DNA of 64,000 nucleotides, from positions 1 to 64,000 of the forward strand of contig JAFZIY010000015.1 of NCBI GenBank assembly GCA_017554105.1, given 5' to 3'. The notes under the pieces were generated by a model that did no database searches, was not told the origin of the DNA, and saw nothing but the letters and a program-made list of their open reading frames with translations. Below, piece by piece: positions 1-6,968 of the stretch. Within the stretch, counting starts at the first letter, position 1; every line of letters begins with the position of its first letter. The DNA comes from Prevotella sp. GTDB lineage: Bacteria; Bacteroidota; Bacteroidia; Bacteroidales; Bacteroidaceae. A program made the translations under genes and the position numbers.

Positions 1-1
1 G

Positions 2-373
2 GCTCATGCTCAGCGCGACACCACAGACACTCACAGCGACCGCACGGCCTATATCGTGAAACAACTCATGGCGCTGCTCGCTACCGGCATTAGCCGCACT
101 GAACGTGATGTGAGCTATTATGCCGAGCGACTGAACGTGTCGCCTAAGTACCTCTCTGCCACCATCAAGCGTGTGACAGGCCATAGCGTCACCTCTTACA
201 TCGACCGCCACACCGTACCTATATTAAAGGACTATCTGGGTGACGAACGCCTGTCGCTCACCCAGATAGCCGAACTGATGAATTTCGCCTCGCTCTCGTA
301 CTTCAGCCGCTACTGCACCAAGCACCTTGGCCAGTCGCCCAGCGAGTATCGCCAGAGCCTGCAGCCGAAATAG
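2..373 (+). CDS. AraC-family transcriptional regulator, C-terminal part (5' end outside window)
   Basis: The reading frame is open to the left edge of the window, so only the C-terminal 123 or so residues are present. They form an AraC/XylS DNA-binding domain with two helix-turn-helix units. The first is seen in AERLNVSPKYLSATIKRVTG, and the second in SLTQIAELMNFASLSYFSRY followed by the typical ending GQSPSEYRQ. The family binds DNA as a transcription factor through this domain, and its sensor part lies upstream and cannot be judged. A GTG at 56 could be read as a start but would leave half a domain, so it is not used. Family assignment is secure; the target is unknown. Confidence 0.9.
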   Translation, partial: AHAQRDTTDTHSDRTAYIVKQLMALLATGISRTERDVSYYAERLNVSPKYLSATIKRVTGHSVTSYIDRHTVPILKDYLGDERLSLTQIAELMNFASLSYFSRYCTKHLGQSPSEYRQSLQPK

Positions 374-399
374 GGTGACAATATTATAATCAGGGATGA

Positions 400-489
400 T
401 TATGACTTGCGCTCATTATAACGTACCAGACAAGCCACACCAGCAATTGTTATTACAAATTCCAAAGCTACAATCAAAATGTAATTCAT
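400..489 (-). CDS. possible 29-residue single-pass membrane peptide
   Basis: A short minus-strand frame encodes a peptide beginning MNYILIVALEFVITIAG and ending RYNERKS: one hydrophobic helix of about 20 residues followed by a charged tail. This is the usual layout of a tiny bacterial membrane protein. A TAnnTTTG box (minus-strand TATTTTTG, 512-519) lies just upstream of the ATG, although no convincing -33 box is seen. No family is recognised. It is too short for sequence statistics, so it is a candidate only. Confidence 0.4.
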   Translation of the reverse strand: MNYILIVALEFVITIAGVACLVRYNERKS

Positions 490-608
490 ATCGATAAAGT
501 TTTTTATGCTGCAAAAATAGAACTTCTTACAAACAATCTTATTCATTAGTTATTAGTTGTAGCGAATGGTACTATCGAAATAACTAATAATAGCTTTTTC
601 ACAATTAT

Positions 609-640
609 GTTGGTTGTTTCAAATAAAATGTGTACTTTTG
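609..640 (+). promoter_or_regulatory. promoter of the riboswitch-DASS transcript
   Basis: The -7 box TACTTTTG is at 633-640. A TTGG-type -33 element near 609-613 has the usual Bacteroidetes spacing of about 20 bp. Transcription would start near 645, immediately before the riboswitch fold. Confidence 0.6.
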
Positions 641-649
641 CCGCGTGAT

Positions 650-1020
650 TCTGAAAAGAGTTACCCGTAAAGGTGTGCGTAACAGCACTTAATTGGGAAC
701 GTTTTCGTAAGCCGAACGCAATGTTCAAACTTGTTTGAGTTTTGCTTAGGCGAGAAAAGGTGCACGCTAAGTGTATCGAGTGAGAATCTCCGACTGTCCC
801 GCAGCAGTGAACTCCTTTATGGCTCTTAGACAACAAAGCCATTGAGCTTTACTCGATGGTTTTTACGCTCTACAAAATTCGAATAGATTCGGTTTTGCGT
901 TCGTAAAATTATGCCATTGTCCATTTGGGCGAGAAGGCGTCTAGGAGTGGAGGAAAGTCTGAAGACCAGCCTTTTTCGGTTAAAACGCCGCTACACCACG
1001 ATGTATGGTGCCAGCAGGAA
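650..1020 (+). promoter_or_regulatory. cobalamin (B12) riboswitch
   Basis: The 400-nt leader holds conserved pieces of a cobalamin riboswitch in order. They are GGGAA at 695-699, a B12-box-like region GAATCTCC...TGTCCCGCAGCAGTG at 783-809, GCCATTG at 838-844, a GGGCGAGAAGGCG segment at 927-939, and the 3' signature AGTCTGAAGACCAGCC ending near 971. AAAGGT (669-674) can pair with AGCCTTT (968-974) to close the core. The class normally lowers expression when adenosyl- or hydroxocobalamin binds. The downstream gene is an anion transporter rather than a B12 gene, which is unusual. A covariance-model search would settle the class. Confidence 0.8.
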
Positions 1021-1058
1021 TAAACAGATTTTTGTGGACTAATTAATAGTGGACTGTT

Positions 1059-2564
1059 ATGTTTAAGAACTTCAACGGGTACCACCTCATAGATGCGTAT
1101 CATAAGATGCGCCAAGAGCATAAGTACCATCCGGGAAGAATTTTCAAAAAGTCGGTCGAAGCCGTCATCGTGCTTATTGTAACCCTTGTGTTATGGAACC
1201 TACCCACCAATGCGTTTGGTATCGAGGGGCTGACCATAGTACAACAACGCATCATTGCCATCTTTGCGTTTGCCACCCTGATGTGGGTGATGGAAGTTGT
1301 ACCTTCGTGGGCAACCTCGGTAGCCATTATCGGGCTGATGCTTCTTTTCACGTCAGACTCGGGTATCAAATGGCTTTGCGACCCTGATGAGGTGGGAGGC
1401 CTACTGTCTTACAAAGGTGTGATGGCTTGCTTTGCCGACCCTGTGATTATGCTATTTATCGGAGGCTTCACCCTTGCCATAGCAGCCACGAAGACGGGGC
1501 TTGATGCACAGTTGGCGAAGGTGCTGCTAAAACCTTTTGGTCAAAAGAGCGACAATGTGTTGCTAGGGTTCCTGCTGATTACGGGCCTATTCTCAATGTT
1601 CGTGTCAAACACGGCTACAGCAGCCATGATGCTCACGTTCCTTACTCCTGTCTTCAAGCAGTTGCCACCAGAAGGCAAAGGACGTATCGCACTGGCCTTA
1701 TCCATCCCAGTGGCTGCCAATCTGGGAGGAATGGGAACGCCTATCGGTACTCCACCCAACACCATCGCCATAAAATATCTCAACGACCCTGAGGGGCTGA
1801 ACCTCGGAATTGGCTTCGGCCAATGGATGATGTTCATGCTGCCTTTGGTAGTTGTACTGCTGTTAATCAGTTGGCAATTGCTGAAGTGTATGTTCCCTTT
1901 CTCACAGAAGAATATCGACCTGCACATTGAGGGAGGGATGAAACGCAACACACAAACATATATTGTCATCGTCACCTTCTGTGTTACCGTGCTGTTGTGG
2001 CTCCTCGACTCCATCACGGGCATCAACTCCTACACCGTGGCCATCATTCCCTTCGTGATTTTTGCCATGACTGGCATCATCAACCGTCGCGACCTGGAGG
2101 AAATTAACTGGAGTGTAATCTGGATGGTGGCAGGAGGTTTCGCCCTTGGCTATGGACTGAATTCCTCAGGCCTGGCTGCCAATGCCGTGGAGAGCATACC
2201 CTTTGGTGAGTTCTCACCACTGCTAATTCTTGTGCTTTCGGGAATTATCTGCTACCTGCTGTCAAACTTCATCTCCAACTCAGCAACAGCAGCGTTGCTC
2301 ATGCCCATACTCACAATCGTCTGTGCCGCCATGGGCGACAAACTCAATGCCATCGGAGGTACATCCACAGTTCTGATTGGTGTGGCCATCGCCTCCAGTT
2401 CTGCTATGATATTGCCTATTTCCACACCGCCTAACGCCCTTGCATACGCTACAAACCTCGTCCAGCAAAAACAAATGGCTCGTGTCGGTATCATCGTCGG
2501 CATCGTCTCAATGTTGTTGGGCTATGCCATGTTGTATTTAATAGGCATACTGCATATTATCTGA
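1059..2564 (+). CDS. DASS/SLC13-family sodium:dicarboxylate-type transporter
   Basis: A 501-residue inner-membrane protein of the divalent anion:Na+ symporter family (VcINDY-like). The two SNT-type substrate motifs are present (SNTATA at 183-188, SNSATAA near 405-411). So are the matching helix-break motifs GTPIGTPPNT near 226-238 and STPPNALAYAT near 455. The family moves succinate, fumarate, malate or sulfate, and the exact substrate cannot be read from sequence. It is the only gene directly behind the cobalamin riboswitch. A role in C4-dicarboxylate flux, perhaps succinate export when B12-dependent propionate formation is off, is an inference. The ATG at 1059 follows the leader closely, and the first 30 or so residues are polar before the first helix. 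Confidence 0.92.
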   Translation: MFKNFNGYHLIDAYHKMRQEHKYHPGRIFKKSVEAVIVLIVTLVLWNLPTNAFGIEGLTIVQQRIIAIFAFATLMWVMEVVPSWATSVAIIGLMLLFTSDSGIKWLCDPDEVGGLLSYKGVMACFADPVIMLFIGGFTLAIAATKTGLDAQLAKVLLKPFGQKSDNVLLGFLLITGLFSMFVSNTATAAMMLTFLTPVFKQLPPEGKGRIALALSIPVAANLGGMGTPIGTPPNTIAIKYLNDPEGLNLGIGFGQWMMFMLPLVVVLLLISWQLLKCMFPFSQKNIDLHIEGGMKRNTQTYIVIVTFCVTVLLWLLDSITGINSYTVAIIPFVIFAMTGIINRRDLEEINWSVIWMVAGGFALGYGLNSSGLAANAVESIPFGEFSPLLILVLSGIICYLLSNFISNSATAALLMPILTIVCAAMGDKLNAIGGTSTVLIGVAIASSSAMILPISTPPNALAYATNLVQQKQMARVGIIVGIVSMLLGYAMLYLIGILHII

Positions 2565-2631
2565 GAAACCTCTCTCGTTTTTATCCTTGCGCCTTTAAGC
2601 GCATACGTGTATTATTATATAAGTTTTGAAT

Positions 2632-2665
2632 GGGAGGCCTGTCGTGAGATAATCCCTCCCTTTAA
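2632..2665 (+). terminator. weak hairpin after the DASS gene
   Basis: GGGAGG (2632-2637) can pair with CCTCCC (2655-2660), followed by TTTAAT. The T-run is short, so termination here is only plausible. Confidence 0.35.
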
Positions 2666-2700
2666 TAATGAAGACTAAAACACCAAATTATTAATATACA

Positions 2701-3099
2701 ATGAGAAAAGAATCCATCATCGTGATATATGGCAGCAACCAAGACACAGCTGAAGAAATAGCTGATAAGCTGGGAGCAGAGACTCTCAGCGTAGAACATC
2801 TGAGCCATAGGACTATTGAAAACAGCCGAAGCATGATACTCGGTGTAGATTTACAGCTAGACGGACAGCTGACTCCTTCCTGGCAATATGCCCATCAGCT
2901 TCTTCAACAAGAAGACCTAAACGGGAAGGCTATCGCTATGTATGTCGCACTGGGTACACGGCAGGAATATTCCGCCGCTGAGGATTTCTGCAAGATGTTA
3001 AAAGAACATGGGGCGCATGTGGTCAGCAACGTTCAATATGTCGCTACTCCGCAATGGAATACTGACTATTGGATAAGTATGGTTTCGCCAAGTGTGTAG
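2701..3099 (+). CDS. flavodoxin-like protein
   Basis: This 132-residue soluble protein starts with a flavodoxin fold signature: a hydrophobic strand (SIIVIYGSNQDTAEEIADKLG) whose GSNQDTAEEIA loop occupies the place of the flavodoxin phosphate-binding T/S-x-T-G-N-T loop. Residues 47 onward (ILGVDLQLDGQLTPSWQ) resemble the second FMN loop. The canonical TxTGNT sequence is not intact, so FMN binding is uncertain. It is slightly shorter than long-chain flavodoxins. It ends 5 nt before the LysR gene, so the two are probably co-transcribed. Possible roles are electron carrier or a degenerate member of the fold. Confidence 0.7.
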   Translation: MRKESIIVIYGSNQDTAEEIADKLGAETLSVEHLSHRTIENSRSMILGVDLQLDGQLTPSWQYAHQLLQQEDLNGKAIAMYVALGTRQEYSAAEDFCKMLKEHGAHVVSNVQYVATPQWNTDYWISMVSPSV

Positions 3100-3104
3100 A
3101 TATT

Positions 3105-4004
3105 ATGGAAATCCGACAACTGAAATATTTTCTGAAACTCGCTGAAACGCTAAACTTTTCCGAGGCGTCACGCGAACTCTTTATTACTCAAAGTACTCTC
3201 TCGCAACAGATCCTGAATTTGGAGCGTGAACTCGACCAGCAACTCTTCCTACGCAATAGTCATGAAGTGGTCCTGACTGAAGCTGGTCAGATGTTGGTAC
3301 CGATGGCTCGCGACAGCATCCACGCTGTGGAAAACTGTTTTCAGCATATGCAGGACCTGAAACAACTGCTCACAGGACAACTAAACATCGGTGTCACCTA
3401 CTCGTTCAGTAGTATCATGACAGAAACGATGATCGACTTCATGAAGAAATACCCCAAGGTGAAGTTAAACGTATGTTATTCATCGATGGCAGAACTTATT
3501 GACAAACTAATACGCCATGAACTTGACTTCGTACTTGCCTTCAAACCCACGGAGCGCAACGACCGCATAGAAAGTCATGTGCTGTTCAATAATCGTCTGG
3601 CCGCCATCGTCAACGACCGTCACACACTGGCCAACGAGAAAAGCATCACCCTCGAACAACTGGAACGCTATTGTCTGGCCATGCCTGCCAAGGGTCTACA
3701 AGCTCGCAACGCCTTCGATAATGTGACGGACCACACCGAGCACCACTATAAGATTAAGGTTGAAATCAATACCATCAGCCTGCTTTTCAAGTTAGTGAAC
3801 CAAACCAAATACGTTACCGTCCTCTCGGAATCGACCGTCATTGACGAACCTGGCCTTCGTGCCATTCCCATCGATGTGCCAGGTAATGACATGGAAGGTT
3901 GCATCCACACCCTAAAGAATGGCTACATGAAGGCTTCGGCCCGTGAGTTCATCCATCTGCTCGGCCAAAGCACAATGATACTGAAGAACTATGCACTGAG
4001 ATGA
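3105..4004 (+). CDS. LysR-family transcriptional regulator
   Basis: A 299-residue LysR protein. The N-terminal winged helix (MEIRQLKYFLKLAETLNFSE, then ASRELFITQSTLSQQILNLE) is followed by the periplasmic-binding-like effector domain from about residue 90. The start is set at the ATG at 3105 because MEIRQLKYF is the standard LysR beginning; the in-frame TTG at 3069 would add unrelated residues read from the preceding gene. It lies 5 nt behind the flavodoxin-like gene. LysR proteins usually control a neighbouring operon, so the flavodoxin-like gene or the transporter are the likely targets. Confidence 0.93.
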   Translation: MEIRQLKYFLKLAETLNFSEASRELFITQSTLSQQILNLERELDQQLFLRNSHEVVLTEAGQMLVPMARDSIHAVENCFQHMQDLKQLLTGQLNIGVTYSFSSIMTETMIDFMKKYPKVKLNVCYSSMAELIDKLIRHELDFVLAFKPTERNDRIESHVLFNNRLAAIVNDRHTLANEKSITLEQLERYCLAMPAKGLQARNAFDNVTDHTEHHYKIKVEINTISLLFKLVNQTKYVTVLSESTVIDEPGLRAIPIDVPGNDMEGCIHTLKNGYMKASAREFIHLLGQSTMILKNYALR

Positions 4005-4114
4005 CCGACAATATTGCGGTACAACGTTGTATAGCATTTTAGACGGTAAAGACAGGATTTTGCTTTGCAAAAAAAATTTTGCAGAATGAATGGAGAATTT
4101 AGAAATAAAATGAT

Positions 4115-4122
4115 TATATTTG
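4115..4122 (+). promoter_or_regulatory. -7 box ahead of the structured RNA
   Basis: TATATTTG matches TAnnTTTG exactly, in an AT-rich stretch. Initiation about 6 nt downstream would begin the transcript near 4128, at the 5' edge of the folded region. No clear -33 TTTG is seen. Confidence 0.5.
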
Positions 4123-4127
4123 CAACG

Positions 4128-4300
4128 TGTTTTCGTAAGAGACACAAGACATATTGCTCGATAGCCACACAATCACCACCGTAGGAATACGAGCAAAACA
4201 AATGTTATTGGAGCTGCACCTATAGGGCGCAGATTTCCCGTATACATTTGTGGTTTGTGGTGAACCGTGTGGCGTATGGCGAAAGTCTGCGCCTCTTTTT
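4128..4300 (+). ncRNA. structured RNA of unknown class (leader element or 6S-like rod)
   Basis: Several helices nest without conflict. P1 pairs GCCACAC (4164-4170) and TCACCAC (4173-4179) with GTGGTGA (4257-4263) and GTGTGGC (4267-4273), extended by ATA/TAT (4161-4163 with 4275-4277). P2 is a CGTA-GGAA-TACG hairpin at 4180-4191. P3 pairs ACAAATG (4198-4204) with CATTTGT (4245-4251). P4 is CTGC/GCAG around CC-TATA-GG at 4214-4232. AGAC (4147-4150) can pair with GTCT (4285-4288). A rival fold uses TTGCTCG/CGAGCAA (4154-4160 with 4190-4196) and a terminator-like GGCGCAGA/TCTGCGCC stem (4226-4233 with 4286-4293) before CTCTTTTT. It could be an attenuator for the lipoprotein gene 30 nt downstream, or a separate RNA shaped like 6S RNA. 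The pairings are seen; the function is not. Confidence 0.5.
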
Positions 4301-4330
4301 GTTATTAACAGTTTAAATGATATTTGTTTT

Positions 4331-4711
4331 ATGAAGAAACCTGTCTTGTTGTATTCATTAGTGCTCTTGTTCACTTGTGGCTGCTCAAACAATGCAAACA
4401 AGAACGAAGGGCAAAGCGGTGGCCTGCTGGAAGAGATAGAGGCTATATTTGAAAAAAGTCCCAAGGACATTCAGCCCGAAGGAACTTTTGTCCTCCAAGG
4501 GAATGGATTCTATAAATCTTTGACTTTTAAGGGAAAGAAGACTGTTGTCATTCATGATGATATTTTTGGAATGAACTTCCCATCGGAGTATGAGAAGGAT
4601 GAAGAGTTTCTGCGTGTTAAGACTGACAAATCAGATTTGCTTTTTGAAATTATCTCAGAGGACACCTTAAAGGGTGAAGGGTTTGCCAAAGGATTGTATA
4701 TAAAGAAATAG
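4331..4711 (+). CDS. small lipoprotein of unknown function
   Basis: A 126-residue protein with a lipoprotein signal: MKKPVLLYSLVLLFTCGC, lipid-attachment Cys at residue 18, then a polar SNNANKNEGQ linker. The mature part (about 108 residues) looks like a small beta-rich domain (EGTFVLQGNGFYKSLTFKGK). I recognise no family. The ATG at 4331 is preferred because it gives a complete signal peptide; the frame open from 4250 runs through the structured RNA. It ends 4 nt before the deiminase-like gene, so the two are likely one operon. This pair is visibly AT-richer than its neighbours, which suggests acquisition. Confidence 0.75.
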   Translation: MKKPVLLYSLVLLFTCGCSNNANKNEGQSGGLLEEIEAIFEKSPKDIQPEGTFVLQGNGFYKSLTFKGKKTVVIHDDIFGMNFPSEYEKDEEFLRVKTDKSDLLFEIISEDTLKGEGFAKGLYIKK

Positions 4712-4715
4712 CTAT

Positions 4716-5999
4716 ATGAGTACAGAATTTATCATCGGAACTATCATTGGAATAATAGGTATCGTTCCTGTTATTATCCAATTTGTCAGATGGATTAAGA
4801 AAAAACACAATCTTCGTTATTTAATGACAAAATTGGTTGATAATAGTTTGTCGACAAAAGCCCATAGGAAAGTTCTTAAGCAGATGAACGCTATGCTTCT
4901 GCCTATTGGCAAACACATTTCTTCTGAATATATCAACAGTTTTGTCTTAGGTAAAAGAGGTAAAGAGGCTGTCTTTACAGACTTGTGCTTGAAAAATGAC
5001 TGGGAGCCAACCAAAGAGCTATGCCTCATGTTTATGAATGGTGATTATCCATCAATAAGAAATAAATATTGGGAAATGAAACGAGAGCATGTTTCTTTAG
5101 ACGTACCGGTTACTGAAACTGTTGCAAATGGCGAAGTCGCTAACGCAAAGCCAAAGAGCAATGAAATTGTTTATTTATCCGAGTTGCTTCAAGAGCGCTT
5201 CCCAGAGTCTTTTTCTCGATTGGCTTCTGTCTTAAAAAAGCATAGTGTTGAATTTCGTATGCTAAAAGGCACGAAAGATATTTGGTGCAAGGACTACATG
5301 CCCATCCAAACTGAATCGGGCAAACTGATACAGTTCCGCTATGAGCCGTCCTACTTGAAGGGCAATAAGGAGTGGGAAGATTCACGCTCGGACGTTAAAG
5401 AGGTCTGTCGGCTGAATGGATTTGAGCCTGTCTTCTCAAACATCAACCTTGACGGTGGAAATGTTTTGCTTTGCTCTGGCAGGGCAATCGTTTCAGACAG
5501 AATCTTTACGGAGAATCCTGAGTATACAGACAAAGAGCAACTGGTCAAAGACCTTTCTGATTTGCTTGAGGCAGAAGTTATCATCATTCCGGCTGAAAAC
5601 GATGATTTGACGGGACATGCCGATGGTATGGTTCGCTTTGTAGACCGTGAAACGATATTGGGTAACAATCGTTCCGAGGAATACAAGTATTGGACGAATG
5701 GCATAGAAAAAGTTCTGAAGGATTATAACCTTAAATATATTGATGTGCCTTTCTTCTATAGTTATAAGGACTCGAAACATCCCGACCATGCTATCGGGGT
5801 TTACGTGAATTATCTTGAAATAAGCAATCTGATTGTTCTTCCTGTCTTTGAGGTTGAGGGGAATAAGGATGAAGAGGCAATCGCAGCCTTTAAGCAGATA
5901 TTCCCCGACAAGATTATTGAGACAATCAACTTTAACGATGTCGCACTTGAAGGCGGAGTGCTGAATTGTACGACGTGGGTTTATAGACAGGTGTCATGA
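4716..5999 (+). CDS. membrane-anchored agmatine/peptidyl-arginine deiminase-like protein
   Basis: A 427-residue protein with an unusual layout. One membrane helix lies at about 5-26, followed by a basic KKKH stop, then an unassigned helical region at about 30-125 and a guanidino-group-modifying enzyme domain from about 150 to the end. Domain motifs of the PAD_porph/agmatine deiminase family are present: IWCKDYMP 189-196, LDGGN 245-249, TGHADGMVRF 299-308, and the nucleophile region NCTTW with Cys418. The acidic residues, the His and the Cys are all in place, so the domain is probably catalytic and hydrolyses a guanidinium group, releasing ammonia. Soluble agmatine deiminases lack the anchor and N-terminal region. 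The substrate is unknown. It is co-transcribed with the small lipoprotein. Confidence 0.82.
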   Translation: MSTEFIIGTIIGIIGIVPVIIQFVRWIKKKHNLRYLMTKLVDNSLSTKAHRKVLKQMNAMLLPIGKHISSEYINSFVLGKRGKEAVFTDLCLKNDWEPTKELCLMFMNGDYPSIRNKYWEMKREHVSLDVPVTETVANGEVANAKPKSNEIVYLSELLQERFPESFSRLASVLKKHSVEFRMLKGTKDIWCKDYMPIQTESGKLIQFRYEPSYLKGNKEWEDSRSDVKEVCRLNGFEPVFSNINLDGGNVLLCSGRAIVSDRIFTENPEYTDKEQLVKDLSDLLEAEVIIIPAENDDLTGHADGMVRFVDRETILGNNRSEEYKYWTNGIEKVLKDYNLKYIDVPFFYSYKDSKHPDHAIGVYVNYLEISNLIVLPVFEVEGNKDEEAIAAFKQIFPDKIIETINFNDVALEGGVLNCTTWVYRQVS

Positions 6000-6108
6000 A
6001 TTTCTGTTAGCACATATGTAGGGCGGGAATCCGCGCCGACATCCTCGGCCTCGGCTTCTCGCCATTGCTTTCTTATAAAACCTTGAAACAATCCCAAGAC
6101 GACCTCAC

Positions 6109-6130
6109 TATTTTGATTTAAGTCAAAATA
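6109..6130. promoter_or_regulatory. 8-bp dyad upstream of the small ORF promoter
   Basis: TATTTTGA and TCAAAATA flank a 6-bp centre (TTTAAG). The TTGA-N6-TCAA core resembles CRP/FNR-type operators and lies about 60 bp before the -7 box at 6187. The rest of 6000-6160 shows only a GC-rich stretch near 6020-6060 and no gene. Confidence 0.35.
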
Positions 6131-6162
6131 TTATCCGTTTTCATAATTTACAAGGAATAAAT

Positions 6163-6194
6163 ATTGTATCTTTACAATTATCGCCGTACCTTTG
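6163..6194 (+). promoter_or_regulatory. promoter of the 31-residue ORF
   Basis: ATTG at 6163-6166 and TACCTTTG at 6187-6194 are 20 bp apart, a full Bacteroidetes -33/-7 match. Confidence 0.65.
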
Positions 6195-6265
6195 CACTGC
6201 ATTCGAGAGAATGCATCCCAAAAGTTTTCATAGGTTAGTAGTTTGATAGATTTAAGGTAAAGATT

Positions 6266-6361
6266 ATGTTATTAGATTTTGAAACATGCGTAACGTTGGT
6301 CATTGCCGTTATTCTTACAATGCTCTGCATTGTTACTTTGGGTAAAACCAACATACGTTAA
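6266..6361 (+). CDS. 31-residue single-pass membrane peptide
   Basis: An ATG preceded by AAGGTAAAG (a fair ribosome site for this group) opens a 31-codon frame. The peptide begins MLLDFETCV and continues with one hydrophobic helix (TLVIAVILTMLCIVTLG) and a basic end KTNIR. It has its own strong promoter (6163-6194) and is followed by a T-tract at 6401-6410 and a clear terminator at 6421-6450, so it is a complete small transcription unit. No family is recognised. Small membrane proteins of this shape often tune transporters or sensors, but nothing here shows a partner. Confidence 0.55.
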   Translation: MLLDFETCVTLVIAVILTMLCIVTLGKTNIR

Positions 6362-6420
6362 AGTTTTCAGGAGGCCGAAGTGAGAGATTCATATCGTCCT
6401 CTTTTTTTTGTCTAATAACG

Positions 6421-6450
6421 AAAGCTGCCCCACAAGGGCAGTTTTTTTTT
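6421..6450 (+). terminator. intrinsic terminator
   Basis: CTGCCC (6425-6430), loop CACAA, GGGCAG (6436-6441), then nine T. The A-rich left side would also let it work on the minus strand. Confidence 0.85.
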
Positions 6451-6524
6451 GTAAATACATGGCAATATTTATGGAATAACCTTGGTGATGATTATCTTCA
6501 TCATGGTAATTTCGGCGGTTTTAC

Positions 6525-6656
6525 TGAGTAAACCTGCCAGGATTGGTGAGTAAACCTGCCAGGATTACTTTCCGAAAGATGCCTAATCGCACCCTAAAAG
6601 ATGCTATACGACCATCCAAAACATGACGTTTTGCATACCGAAAGATGACGTTTTGC
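6525..6656. repeat. 22-bp-period palindromic array, six units (family 1)
   Basis: Six consecutive 22-bp units. Units 1 and 2 share TGAGTAAACCTGCCAGGATT (6525-6544 and 6547-6566). Units 3-6 carry an AAA(G/C)ATG core at 6575, 6597, 6619 and 6641, exactly 22 bp apart, and units 5 and 6 share ATGACGTTTTGC (6623-6634, 6645-6656). Several units are near-perfect 15-bp dyads: AAACCTGCCAGGATT centred at 6537 and 6559, AAAACATGACGTTTT centred at 6625. The centres therefore fall on one 22-bp grid. No ORF runs through it. Confidence 0.75.
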
Positions 6657-6788
6657 CACGCCATTGCATATCATTTACGAATAGAAGACTCTGCATCGAC
6701 TTTTCTATATATAATAATGTGTAAGTGCAAATTTATTGTTTCGAAATGTTAAATTATTGTTTTTCGATAAATTTTTATTGTAAAATCC

Positions 6789-6819
6789 TTGCACGTTTAA
6801 AATATTCATTATACTTTTG
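6789..6819 (+). promoter_or_regulatory. housekeeping-type promoter of the DUF3836 operon
   Basis: TTG at 6789-6791 and TACTTTTG at 6812-6819 are 20 bp apart. The transcript would begin inside the dyad at 6822-6836. Confidence 0.6.
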
Positions 6820-6821
6820 CA

Positions 6822-6836
6822 TATCGAAAAACGATA
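6822..6836. promoter_or_regulatory. operator candidate TATCGAAAAACGATA
   Basis: A 15-bp dyad (TATCG-AAAAA-CGATA) covers the predicted start site of the promoter at 6789-6819. A second half copy, TTTTTCGATA, lies at 6760-6769. The position suits a repressor. The XRE-type regulator encoded at the end of the same operon (8657-8866) is the obvious candidate, by inference. Confidence 0.5.
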
Positions 6837-6884
6837 AATAAAAATCATAATTCAATAAAAAGAGAAAAAAAGTGATGATTTGAT

Positions 6885-6912
6885 GTAGTTTTTTTGAAGT
6901 ATGAGCGTCTAA
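6885..6912 (+). promoter_or_regulatory. ECF-type promoter before DUF3836
   Basis: GTAGTT (6885-6890), 15 bp, CGTCTAA (6906-6912). The same two boxes with the same 15-bp spacing precede the ECF sigma gene at 11859-11886. Similarity continues downstream (AGAAATCAATAA in both), and CGTC is a classic ECF -10 core. Confidence 0.6.
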
Positions 6913-6968
6913 CGTTCAGAAATCAATAAAACAATTAAACAGAATAAATAACTTAAAATTTCAGAACT

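Noticed and set aside
546-842. Minus-strand frame across the riboswitch
   Set aside because: It covers the B12 riboswitch core, shows no protein family and has unnatural composition.
4250-4330. Upstream extension of the small lipoprotein
   Set aside because: It would put the signal peptide in the middle of the protein and is read from the structured RNA.
6368-6410. Terminator at AGGAGG...CCTC with a T-run
   Set aside because: Only about four pairs can form; the stronger stem at 6421-6450 is listed instead.
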